A DNA stretch of 13,014 nt. It comes from Chloracidobacterium sp. UBA6041 (GTDB lineage: Bacteria > Acidobacteriota > Blastocatellia > Pyrinomonadales > Pyrinomonadaceae). Each line of letters begins with the position of its first letter. Position 1 is the first letter of the stretch. A program made the translations under genes and the position numbers. The notes under the pieces are model-generated. The model saw only the letters and a program-made list of their open reading frames with translations. It did not search any database and was not told the origin of the DNA. This document shows positions 6,497-12,975 of this stretch, piece by piece. The stretch is from positions 1-13,014 of the forward strand of contig DIYZ01000137.1 of the NCBI GenBank assembly GCA_002427845.1, given 5' to 3'.

Positions 6497-8947
6497 TCAA
6501 TGTACCACCCTTGGCATCTCTTTGCCATCTCCGCCTTCGGCTGGCGTCAACACACGCAAAGGTTCAGGCCACTCAACTGACGGAACCGTGTCTGGCCCAT
6601 AACGTCCATCGCGTCCCTTTGCCTTTTCCTTCAGCGCCTTCAAAACTTTCTCCGGCGTGATGGGCACTTCATCGATGCGCACGCCCACCGCGTCGTACAC
6701 TGCATTCGCTACAGCCGGCGGCACCGGCAACAGCGGTCCCTGGCCAACTTCCTTCGCGCCATACGGTCCGTTTGGATCAGGGTCTTCGATTAGATAAGTC
6801 TTGACGTCACACATCTCCATCGTCGTTGGGCTCTTGTACTCCAGCATCGAGGGAAACTTGTGCACCACGTTGCGGTTGGCGCGATAGGCCATCTCCTCCA
6901 TCAGAATTTCGCCGAGGCCCATGTAAACGCTGCCTTCAACCTGCCCCATTACCAGCATGGGATTGATTGACTTGCCGATGTCATGCGCGATCCAAATTCG
7001 TTCGACGACAACAATGCCCGTATCAGGATCGACGTCTACCTCGGCAATCGCTGCCGAATAACTGTAGGCTGGCGATGGTCCCACGCCCGCGCCTTTGTAT
7101 TTACCAGGCGATCGTGGCGGCGAGTAAGAGCCGACAGTGCCGATGGTCCCAAACTTTGATTCAGCCAACACGACGGCCTCGGCGAATGAGACGCCAACTT
7201 CCGGGTTTTCCACATCAAAAGCACGCCGCTCTGCGAGCGCGATGTTCTCAATCGGCACGCTGAGTTTTTCCGCCACGGCCATTACCAGCAACTCGCGCGC
7301 GCGCTCGGCGGCTTGAATCGCTGCGTTGCCGGTCATCAACGTGACGCGGCTCGAGTAACTCCCCAGGTCAACCGGCGTCAAATCCGTGTCTGCCGTGACA
7401 ACGCGAATGTCGAAAGGATCGATCCCGAGAACTTCTGCGACGATGTATGCAAGGATTGAATCAGAGCCCTGGCCAATGTCAGTCGATCCACACATGACGC
7501 AAACACCGCCCTGGCGGTCAAGCCGAAGCTGTACGCCCGACTGCGGCATGTTGTTCCAGTAGATCGGCAAGCCGGCGCCGCAAATGTAGGAGCTGCACGC
7601 GATGCCAATGCCTTTTCCGAATGGCAGCTTGCGATTGTTCTGATCCCAACCCGAAAATTTGTTTTTCCAATCGGAGCCGGCAACGACCTTGTCTATGCAT
7701 TGGCCTAACCCCATGCTGCCGATGCGCAGATAGTTCGCAGTTACAGTATCGGGTTTGACCAGATTCGCCCGGCGCATCGCCGCCGGATCGAGTTTCAGTT
7801 GCTCCGCAATCTTGTCGAGTTGAACTTCCAGCGCGTAACGCGGCTGCGGCGTTCCATGTCCGCGCTTGGGTCCGCACGGGGGCTTGTTTGTAAAAGCGCG
7901 CAGTCCCTGAAACTTGTAACGGGGCACGTCATACGTGACCGTCTGCAACGCGCCGGTGTAAAACGTGCTGGCAACGCCGTAACTGCCGTAGGCTCCGCCG
8001 TCGAGGAACGACTGGAAATGCATTCCGGTTATGGCGCCGTCTTTTTTCACTCCGGTCTTGATGTGCATCAGCACCGGATGGCGCCCGCGGTGACAATAGA
8101 AAACTTCCTCGCGCGTAAGCGTAACCTTTACAGGCCTTCCGGTGATTATTGCGAGCTTGCAGACCACAACTTCATGATTGAAGGGATCGCTCTTGCCGCC
8201 AAAGGCGCCGCCGTTTGGCGTAGCGATGACGCGAATGTGACTGGCAGGCAACTCTAAAACTTTTGCGAGCGCGCGATGAACGTAGTGTGGGGTCTGGGTC
8301 GAACTCCAGAGCGTCAGCTTTTTGTCTGGATCGAAATTGCCGACGGCAGCGTGTTGTTCCATCGGCAAATGGGTATTGCCTTCGTAGAAAAACGTGTCTT
8401 CGCGAATCAGGTCTGCTTCAGCGAAGCCATCCTCGACGTTGCCGAATTCCAGCGAAACCTTCTTGTGAATATTTCCTTCGTCGCCGTATTCGTGAATGCG
8501 CGGTTCGTCGATAATCACCGCCTCTTCAATCGAGGAGATGGTGTTCAGCGGTTCATATTCCACCTCGATGAGATTCATCGCATCGAAGGCAATGTCTTCA
8601 TCGATTGCCGCAACAGCCGCAACGGGGTCGCCGATGAAACGAACTTTGTCGATGCAGAGTGCATGCTCGTCCTGGCTGACCGGGAGAATGCCATAGGGAA
8701 TTGGCAAGTCTTTGCCGGTGATAACCGCAATAACGCCGGGCAACGCAATCGCCTTTGAGACGTCAATGTTTTTGATTAGCGCGTGCGGTAGATGCGTGCG
8801 GAGAATCTTGCAGAAGAGCATGCGGGGCAGCACGATGTCATCGGCAAACTTCGTCTGGCCGGTGCACTTCGCGCGGGCGTCAACCTTGCGAAAAGGTTTG
8901 CCGACAACCTTGAGTGGTTTTCCGTTGTTGTTTCCGTTCTTAGCCAT
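6497..8947 (-). CDS. Molybdopterin large subunit of an HCR-type molybdenum hydroxylase (HcrA-like) with Gln at the catalytic Glu position
   Basis: 816 residues of the xanthine-oxidase-family large subunit. The N-terminal half has KVDARAKCTGQTKFADD (21-37) and KVRFIGDPVAAVAA (101-114). Cofactor segments are PNGGAFGGKSD (244-254), CGPKRGHGTPQ (358-368, with RGH as in HCR rather than the FRGFG of xanthine dehydrogenases), GSTDIGQGSD (487-496) and GAKEVGQGPLLP (730-741). In the last one the family normally has VGEG, whose Glu is the catalytic base. Here codon 6740-6742 is CAG, giving Gln736. The subunit would bind the MCD cofactor supplied by the downstream MocA and receive electrons through the 2Fe-2S and FAD/4Fe-4S subunits. 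It is separated from the small subunit by a 108-base gap holding an inverted repeat. Its substrate is not readable from the sequence. Confidence 0.92.
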   Translation of the reverse strand: MAKNGNNNGKPLKVVGKPFRKVDARAKCTGQTKFADDIVLPRMLFCKILRTHLPHALIKNIDVSKAIALPGVIAVITGKDLPIPYGILPVSQDEHALCIDKVRFIGDPVAAVAAIDEDIAFDAMNLIEVEYEPLNTISSIEEAVIIDEPRIHEYGDEGNIHKKVSLEFGNVEDGFAEADLIREDTFFYEGNTHLPMEQHAAVGNFDPDKKLTLWSSTQTPHYVHRALAKVLELPASHIRVIATPNGGAFGGKSDPFNHEVVVCKLAIITGRPVKVTLTREEVFYCHRGRHPVLMHIKTGVKKDGAITGMHFQSFLDGGAYGSYGVASTFYTGALQTVTYDVPRYKFQGLRAFTNKPPCGPKRGHGTPQPRYALEVQLDKIAEQLKLDPAAMRRANLVKPDTVTANYLRIGSMGLGQCIDKVVAGSDWKNKFSGWDQNNRKLPFGKGIGIACSSYICGAGLPIYWNNMPQSGVQLRLDRQGGVCVMCGSTDIGQGSDSILAYIVAEVLGIDPFDIRVVTADTDLTPVDLGSYSSRVTLMTGNAAIQAAERARELLVMAVAEKLSVPIENIALAERRAFDVENPEVGVSFAEAVVLAESKFGTIGTVGSYSPPRSPGKYKGAGVGPSPAYSYSAAIAEVDVDPDTGIVVVERIWIAHDIGKSINPMLVMGQVEGSVYMGLGEILMEEMAYRANRNVVHKFPSMLEYKSPTTMEMCDVKTYLIEDPDPNGPYGAKEVGQGPLLPVPPAVANAVYDAVGVRIDEVPITPEKVLKALKEKAKGRDGRYGPDTVPSVEWPEPLRVLTPAEGGDGKEMPRVVH

Positions 8948-8957
8948 TCAACTTAAC

Positions 8958-9055
8958 AATTAGCCGCGGATTAACGCGGATGCACGCGAATCAGAATTAG
9001 AACCTGCCAAAGACTGATCAATCTGCCTACTATCCGCGCAAATCCGCGGCTGATT
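8958..9055. repeat. Long imperfect inverted repeat between the small and large subunit genes
   Basis: Arms at 8958-8981 and 9032-9055 (24 bases each) match at 21 of 24 positions as reverse complements. The shared cores are AGCCGCGGATT and CGCGGAT. The spacer is 50 bases. The element begins 10 bases before the large-subunit start and ends exactly before the 2Fe-2S subunit stop, filling the gap. In the mRNA it would form a strong stem between two genes whose products must be made together. From memory, ATCCGCG..AATCCGCGG-type sequences recur between genes in soil bacteria, so this may be a dispersed repeat that landed here. Confidence 0.75.
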
Positions 9056-9595
9056 CTATTCGCAGCCATAGATGCTCGCGCGCGGTAGTTCCATCTCTTC
9101 GCCGCGCATGCGCGCAGCGGCCAGCTCCACGGCTTCGTAAATTTTTATATAGCCGGTGCAGCGGCAAAGATTGCCTGACAAGGCTTCCCTGATGACGTCG
9201 CGCGACGGATTTGAGTTCTTCTTTAGCAGCTCTTCAGCGACGAGCAGAAATCCGGGTGAACAATAGCCACACTGGGCGGCGCCCGTATCCGCAAACGTCT
9301 CCTGCAAAGGATGAAGCTGCGCCCCCTCAGCCATTCCTTCGATCGTTTTTACTTCCTGTCCTTCAGCATCCAGGCCCAACATCAAACAGGAAAGGATTGA
9401 ACGACCGTTAACCAGCACGGTGCACGTGCCACACTCCCCGAGCTCGCAGCCGTGCTTGGTTCCCATCAGTCCCAGGTCTTCACGCAACACTTCGAGCAGC
9501 GTCTTGTGCGGCGCGAAGGCGACTTCCGCCGGCTCACCGTTCAGGACAAACTTAACGTGAGCTTTCTCTTTTCCCGTTACCATTTCTTTAATCAT
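9056..9595 (-). CDS. 2Fe-2S small subunit of the HCR-type molybdenum hydroxylase (HcrC/CoxS-like)
   Basis: A 179-residue iron-sulfur subunit starting at the ATG at 9595; a GTG one codon upstream is also possible. The N-terminal plant-ferredoxin-like domain carries GTKHGCELGECGTCTV with Cys50, 55 and 58, and Cys70 in SILSC. The C-terminal helical domain carries AAQCGYCSPG (Cys109, Cys112) and LCRCTGY (Cys144, Cys146). All eight ligands for two [2Fe-2S] clusters are present, so it should be functional in moving electrons between the molybdenum site and the FAD subunit. It is first in the operon. The toxin pseudogene ends only 15 bases upstream and no clear promoter fits in that gap, so transcription probably enters from the toxin-antitoxin locus or the pan genes. 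Confidence 0.94.
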   Translation of the reverse strand: MIKEMVTGKEKAHVKFVLNGEPAEVAFAPHKTLLEVLREDLGLMGTKHGCELGECGTCTVLVNGRSILSCLMLGLDAEGQEVKTIEGMAEGAQLHPLQETFADTGAAQCGYCSPGFLLVAEELLKKNSNPSRDVIREALSGNLCRCTGYIKIYEAVELAAARMRGEEMELPRASIYGCE

Positions 9596-9610
9596 CACTT
9601 CGGTGACAGA

Positions 9611-9919
9611 TCAGCCAACTTCCCACGGAGTGGGTATAGGTTTTCCAAGATCCCTGGCCCCATGGGTTATTTGACAACATTTCAATGCAATCGTTCGTGA
9701 CGCGATAGATAATGCGATATCGTTGAAAGAGAAGCTCACGAATGTTTTCGTCATTCGTTTTCAGGTACGACGCGACCAACTTTCGGATGGTCAACTAGTC
9801 GTTCGGCCGCTAAGATGATTCGTTCCACGAATCCACCAGCGTACATTTCTGAGTCTCTGGCTATGTAGGCGTGCAGTTCGCGAAGGTCTTCAACGGCGGG
9901 CTCAGTCCACAATCTTCAT
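9611..9919 (-). pseudogene. Broken RelE/ParE-type toxin gene (three frameshifts)
   Basis: Reading across frames restores a toxin-like protein of about 102 residues: MKIV, then WTEPAVEDLRELHAYIA, then PKVGRVVPE, then NIRELLFQRYRIIYRV, then HGARDLGKPIPTPWEVG and a stop. NIRELLFQRYRIIYRV is typical of RelE/ParE toxins. Lesion one near 9906-9910 (GTGG where GTGTGG would keep frame) leads to a stop at 9902-9904. Lesion two is an extra base in the A-run at 9758-9761. Lesion three is an extra base in the C-run at 9664-9666. The changes sum to zero, so first and last frames agree. The ATG overlaps the antitoxin stop (ATGA), the normal TA arrangement. No toxin can be made unless the lesions are sequencing errors. 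Two of them are in homopolymers, so that remains possible. Confidence 0.82.
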
Positions 9920-10095
9920 TCAGGTGCAAAGAGCTCTTTCACTTCATCGTGGGCGACAGTGCGGCCCTCTTCCGCACCTTTAATTCCTTCTTCTATCTTA
10001 CTCTTCACGTAGAGCCGGTACATGATATCTTCCCATGTGACCTCTTCAGGTAACCTGGAAATTAAACGTATCGCTTCTTCCTTTGTAGTGCTCAT
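9916..10095 (-). CDS. Small antitoxin of a type II toxin-antitoxin pair
   Basis: A 59-residue ORF starting at the ATG at 10095 (MSTTKEEAIRLISRLPEEVT) and ending at 9916. The middle, WEDIMYRLYVKSKIEEGIKG, and the tail AEEGRTVAHDEVKELF match the look of short helical antitoxins encoded directly before RelE/ParE toxins. LPEEVTWEDIMY is the N-terminal part, and EGRTVxHDEVK is the typical C-terminal toxin-binding stretch. Its stop overlaps the start of the toxin remnant by four bases. GAGA four to five bases before the ATG may act as the ribosome site. It lies 57 bases after the panC stop with no terminator between, so it may be read from the pan transcript. The reading frame is intact although its toxin is not. 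The exact family is unknown. Confidence 0.8.
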   Translation of the reverse strand: MSTTKEEAIRLISRLPEEVTWEDIMYRLYVKSKIEEGIKGAEEGRTVAHDEVKELFAPE

Positions 10096-10152
10096 CGAAT
10101 CTCTAATCCGCTATTTGGATGGCAAAAATATAACACACAAAAGTCCATTCGT

Positions 10153-11034
10153 TTACGCCTTCGCGACGCTTGAGTCCTTCTTAGCTTTGCTCAGCATTGT
10201 GTTGTCGATCAAGCGCGTCTTGCCGATGTAAGCGGCGACGGCGATCAGGATTGGGCGGTCCTCGATTTTGTCCAGTCTTTCGAGCGTTTCGGCATCCACA
10301 ACGCTGACGTAATCCACGCGGAAGCGCGGTTCAGTCTCGACTGTATTGCGCACAAGCTCGGCCAGCTTGCCGGCATGCCGCTCGCCTTTCTTGTAACTCT
10401 CTTTCGCCTTTGCCAACGCGCGATGGATCACCGACCCCGCCTGTTGCTCTGCGGCGGTCAGATATAGATTGCGCGACGAAATCGCGAGTCCCGAATCCTC
10501 GCGCACCGTCGGCAAGACAACAATCTCAGTATCGAAAGCCAAATCCCTGACCAGCCGTCTGATGATCAAAGCTTGTTGCGCGTCTTTCTGGCCGAAGAAA
10601 GCAAAGTCAGGGCGAATCGTGTTCAGCAGAATCGAAACTACCGTCGCGACGCCGCGAAAGTGGTTTGGCCGCGAAGCGCCTTCGAGTTGCTCCGACAGTC
10701 CTTCGACGTTTACGTAAGTCGAAAAATCCTTCGGATAAATTTCTTCTGCTGAAGGCGCAAAGATATAGTCAACGTTGTAATCGGTTAGCACGGCCGTGTC
10801 TTTGGTCAAGTCACGCGGGTAGTGTTCAAAATCTTCGCTTGGACCAAACTGCGTGGGGTTCACAAAAACCGACACCACGACGATGTCACACATCCGGCGA
10901 GCTTCGCGCACAAGACTCAAGTGGCCTTCATGAAGCGCGCCCATCGTTGGCACCAGCCCGATAGTCCGATCCTGCTCGCGGCGAATTTTGCGCGCGACGG
11001 AACTCATGCGCTGACGGCGATTAATGATCTCCAT
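10153..11034 (-). CDS. panC: Pantoate--beta-alanine ligase (pantothenate synthetase)
   Basis: 293 residues, close to the usual length. The enzyme joins pantoate and beta-alanine using ATP in the cytoplasm, the last step of pantothenate (vitamin B5, CoA precursor) synthesis. VPTMGALHEGH (28-38) is the HIGH-type ATP motif. VNPTQFGPSEDFEHYPR (58-74), FFGQKDAQQ (146-154) and REDSGLAISSRN (178-189, the KMSKS-like loop) are the pantoate and ATP sites. It follows panB by 19 bases, so the two are co-transcribed. The short Lys/Ser-rich C-terminus (SKAKKDSSVAKA) is outside the catalytic core. panD, for beta-alanine, is not in the window. Confidence 0.98.
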   Translation of the reverse strand: MEIINRRQRMSSVARKIRREQDRTIGLVPTMGALHEGHLSLVREARRMCDIVVVSVFVNPTQFGPSEDFEHYPRDLTKDTAVLTDYNVDYIFAPSAEEIYPKDFSTYVNVEGLSEQLEGASRPNHFRGVATVVSILLNTIRPDFAFFGQKDAQQALIIRRLVRDLAFDTEIVVLPTVREDSGLAISSRNLYLTAAEQQAGSVIHRALAKAKESYKKGERHAGKLAELVRNTVETEPRFRVDYVSVVDAETLERLDKIEDRPILIAVAAYIGKTRLIDNTMLSKAKKDSSVAKA

Positions 11035-11053
11035 AGTTTAGTTGGGGAAGAGT

Positions 11054-11962
11054 TCAGGACTTCCTGACGTTGGACTCATTTGTTGGCGATTCTTTAGCGG
11101 GCGTGGTGATTTTGAGTTCTTCTGCGGCTTCCGCGGGCAGCGCATACGATTCAGCGTCTGAAGGATAGGTGCCGCTTCGCACGTCATCGGCATAACGAGT
11201 GACGGCGTCAGTCATTACGTCATGCAGGTTTGCGTAAGGCCTGACGAAGCGCGCAAGTTTGCCAAACGACAAGCCCAGCATGTCGTGTAAGACCAGGACC
11301 TGGATATCGCAGTGGGCGCCCGCTCCGATTCCAATCGTCGGGATGCTGACAGTTTCCGTGATCAGTTTAGCAATTTCGCGCGGGACAACTTCCAGCACGA
11401 TCGCGAAGGCGCCGGCGTCTTCCAGCGCACGCGCGTCGTCGAGCAACTGCCGCGCGCCTGCGGCTGTCTTACCCTGTACTCGATAAGCGCCGAGCTTGTT
11501 GATTGACTGCGGTGTTAGTCCGATGTGGCCCATCACCGCAATTTCTTCGTCAACCAAACGCTTCACGAGTTGCACGCGTTTGTGTCCGCCCTCGAGTTTG
11601 ACTGCTTCTGCGCCGCCTTCTTTCACCAGTCGCAAAGCATTTCTAACCGCGTCGTCAGGGCCAGTATGAAATGAACCGTAGGGCATATCGGCAACCAGCA
11701 GGGCCCGCTGCACGGCGCGGCGCACGGCCTTCAGGTGAATCAGAATTTCGTCGAGCGTAACCGGTACAGTGTTGCCATAACCCAGCACTACATTTCCCAG
11801 ACTGTCGCCAACGAGAATGATGTCGATGCCCGCCTCGTCAACTATACGGGCCGTGGGAAAGTCGTACGCGGTCAGACATACCAGCCGCTCGCCGCGTTGT
11901 TTGCTTGCCTTTAGCGACGGGGCGTTTACTTTTTCAGGACGTTCAGGCTTGAGATAAGGCAT
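11054..11962 (-). CDS. panB: 3-methyl-2-oxobutanoate hydroxymethyltransferase (ketopantoate hydroxymethyltransferase)
   Basis: 302 residues. The enzyme transfers a one-carbon unit from methylene-tetrahydrofolate to 2-oxoisovalerate to make ketopantoate, the first committed step to pantothenate. TAYDFPTA (31-38), VGDSLGNVVLGY (51-62, Mg-ligand Asp53), ADMPYGSF (91-98, Asp92), VKLEGG (121-126, Lys122 and Glu124), GHIGLTPQ (145-152) and LEVVP with catalytic Glu191 are all present. The segment usually read CDGQVLV is CDIQVLV here, a mild change. About 40 residues beyond the catalytic barrel form a polar tail ending in NESNVRKS, making the protein longer than the E. coli enzyme. It uses folate, so the nearby folK makes biological sense. 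GAGAG about 10 bases upstream of the ATG may be the ribosome site. Confidence 0.98.
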   Translation of the reverse strand: MPYLKPERPEKVNAPSLKASKQRGERLVCLTAYDFPTARIVDEAGIDIILVGDSLGNVVLGYGNTVPVTLDEILIHLKAVRRAVQRALLVADMPYGSFHTGPDDAVRNALRLVKEGGAEAVKLEGGHKRVQLVKRLVDEEIAVMGHIGLTPQSINKLGAYRVQGKTAAGARQLLDDARALEDAGAFAIVLEVVPREIAKLITETVSIPTIGIGAGAHCDIQVLVLHDMLGLSFGKLARFVRPYANLHDVMTDAVTRYADDVRSGTYPSDAESYALPAEAAEELKITTPAKESPTNESNVRKS

Positions 11963-12007
11963 ATTTCAGCTCTCTGGCCACGCTTTAGCGGCGGGCCAAT
12001 TTAGCAA

Positions 12008-12030
12008 CCCGGCGGGGCTGACCCGCTGGG
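12008..12030. repeat. GC-rich hairpin in the panB leader
   Basis: CCCGGCGGG (12008-12016) and CCCGCTGGG (12022-12030) pair over nine positions, one of them G-U, around a 5-base loop. It lies 46 bases upstream of the panB start, inside the probable 5' untranslated region. No U-run follows on the minus strand, so it is not a clear terminator. It may be an mRNA structure or a dispersed palindromic repeat. Confidence 0.45.
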
Positions 12031-12060
12031 TTCCACGCAACTGCCAGTTATCGACATCGA

Positions 12061-12078
12061 CGCAAACTTTAGTTTGCG
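12061..12078. repeat. Perfect 8-bp-arm palindrome upstream of panB
   Basis: CGCAAACT-TT-AGTTTGCG is an inverted repeat with only two central bases, the form of a dimeric regulator site. The half TTTAGTTTGC recurs at about 12183-12192 without its partner. It lies between the candidate -10 box at 12129-12134 and panB, so it would be downstream of the transcription start. It could be an operator or a repeat copy. No regulator is encoded nearby. Confidence 0.45.
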
Positions 12079-12128
12079 AATGAATCTAACAGATTGGAGA
12101 TATGTAAGGCGTCTTCGCAAGTGGGGAT

Positions 12129-12134
12129 ATTATA
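12129..12134 (-). promoter_or_regulatory. Candidate -10 box for panBC
   Basis: The minus strand reads CCCGCTATAATATCC, with a perfect TATAAT at 12134-12129. Seventeen bases upstream is only TCCCCT, so no good -35 box is visible, although the region is rich in T-runs. It would give a leader of about 160 bases before panB and lies downstream of the folK terminator, as expected for a separate pan transcript. Confidence 0.4.
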
Positions 12135-12242
12135 GCGGGAAAACGAAAAAAAGGGGAAAAGAGACACGGCGATGTAACGCACTTTTAGTTTGCTGTCCCA
12201 TGCCAGTGCTCTCCCATAAGCCTCTCAATTCAGGGTCAGGAG

Positions 12243-12263
12243 AAAAAAGGTCCCGGAGGGACC
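12243..12263 (-). terminator. Rho-independent terminator downstream of folK
   Basis: On the minus strand GGTCCC-TCC-GGGACC (12263-12249) is a perfect 6-bp stem with a 3-base loop, followed directly by TTTTTT (12248-12243). This is a textbook intrinsic terminator. It lies about 200 bases past the folK stop, an unusually long distance. Confidence 0.8.
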
Positions 12264-12459
12264 CAATTTATATAGATGCGCTCTCGGGAAAACAATCCAG
12301 AGCCCATTTATGGGCGAAAGACCAAACATTGCGCTCCCATCCGAGCTTAGGGTTCATATTCACCAGATTGTTCTATAAACATTTCGCCGCTACGTGGCTT
12401 TCTTCGACAAACTGATTTAGCGAGGTACTAATTAAAAGTGGAGAAGTTGTTTTCACTTG
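12264..12459 (-). other. Non-coding stretch between folK and its terminator, possibly a structured RNA
   Basis: No convincing ORF is present. On the minus strand it contains a perfect hairpin GCCCAT-AA-ATGGGC (12302-12315). This is flanked by CAAT / ATTG and further out by GCTCGG / CCGAGaGC, so a rod with internal loops can be drawn that ends at the terminator. It may simply be a long folK 3' untranslated region. A small RNA is possible but no known family is recognised. Together with 11963-12242 (promoter candidate, palindrome, hairpin) this makes the only gene-free stretch over 300 bases in the window. Confidence 0.3.
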
Positions 12460-12969
12460 CTACGGATGCCACGGGTTTACTCTAGAATCATCCTCGAGCG
12501 ATTCAAGTAGTTGGGTCATTGTCTTGTTGAGTGTGGGATGAACGAGCTGGGGCGCAAGCGCGGCTAAGGGCGCGAGGACGAACCGGCGCAGATGCAGTCG
12601 CGGGTGGGGGAGCGTCAAAATTTGAGTGTCGCTGGTCTCATTGCCGCAGAGAAGCAGATCGAGATCGATTGTTCGCGGCGCCATTGCTACGTCACGAGTC
12701 CGGCCGAGTGATTGTTCCACTTGTAGTAGCCGCGCCATAACTTCTTCGGGGTGAGGCAGCGGATTGCCGCGCAACTCCACAACCATATTCAGGAAAGATC
12801 GTTGGGGAAAAGTTTCGACCGGCTCGGTTTCATAGACTTGCGAGAGTCGAACGACTTCCAGACCCACAGCTAACATTCCGCGTATTCCGAGCAGTAAATT
12901 TGCCGCGCGGTCACCCAGATTCGAGCCGAGACCGACGTAGGCATTCCTGTGTGCGTCGTTGAGAGACAT
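12460..12969 (-). CDS. folK: 2-amino-4-hydroxy-6-hydroxymethyldihydropteridine pyrophosphokinase
   Basis: 169 residues, typical length. The enzyme transfers pyrophosphate from ATP to 6-hydroxymethyl-dihydropterin in folate synthesis. NAYVGLGSNLGDR (9-21) opens the fold. SQVYETEPVE (43-52), SFLNMVVEL (58-66) and the signature RTRDVAMAPRTIDLDLLLCG (90-109) follow, with Mg-binding Asp102 and Asp104. The usual Gly of GPRxxD is Ala98 here, a small departure. LPHPRLHLRRFVLAPLAALAP near the C-terminus is the family's second substrate region. Start at the ATG at 12969. No Shine-Dalgarno site is visible because a heptamer repeat begins six bases upstream and occupies the leader. Confidence 0.97.
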   Translation of the reverse strand: MSLNDAHRNAYVGLGSNLGDRAANLLLGIRGMLAVGLEVVRLSQVYETEPVETFPQRSFLNMVVELRGNPLPHPEEVMARLLQVEQSLGRTRDVAMAPRTIDLDLLLCGNETSDTQILTLPHPRLHLRRFVLAPLAALAPQLVHPTLNKTMTQLLESLEDDSRVNPWHP

Positions 12970-12975
12970 GGAAGA

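Noticed and set aside
6967..8758. Several plus-strand open frames of 80-160 codons opposite the large subunit gene
   Set aside because: They are shadows of a strongly conserved minus-strand gene and show no family motifs.
8958..9055. Terminal inverted repeats of an insertion sequence
   Set aside because: Only 50 bases lie between the arms, no transposase is present, and no target duplication is visible. At most it is a small non-autonomous repeat.
4548..9595. Naming the operon xanthine dehydrogenase
   Set aside because: The four-cysteine loop in the FAD subunit and the RGH cofactor loop fit HCR-type enzymes better, and purine metabolism genes are not nearby.
9588..9794. A 68-codon minus-strand frame as a separate gene
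   Set aside because: It covers only the middle part of the toxin, between two frameshifts. Its start and its last third are out of the toxin frame, so it is a piece of the pseudogene.
9611..9919. Programmed frameshifting to make the toxin
   Set aside because: Three separate shifts would be needed and no slippery site with a downstream pseudoknot or internal SD is evident. Decay or sequencing error is simpler.
12074..12415. A 113-codon plus-strand open frame in the folK-panB gap
   Set aside because: It reads through the folK terminator and the candidate panB promoter, has no recognisable motif or ribosome site, and its composition looks like chance.
12264..12459. 6S RNA or tmRNA gene
   Set aside because: No conserved tag-coding region, tRNA-like end or convincing 6S central bubble could be built by eye, so only a generic structured region is reported.
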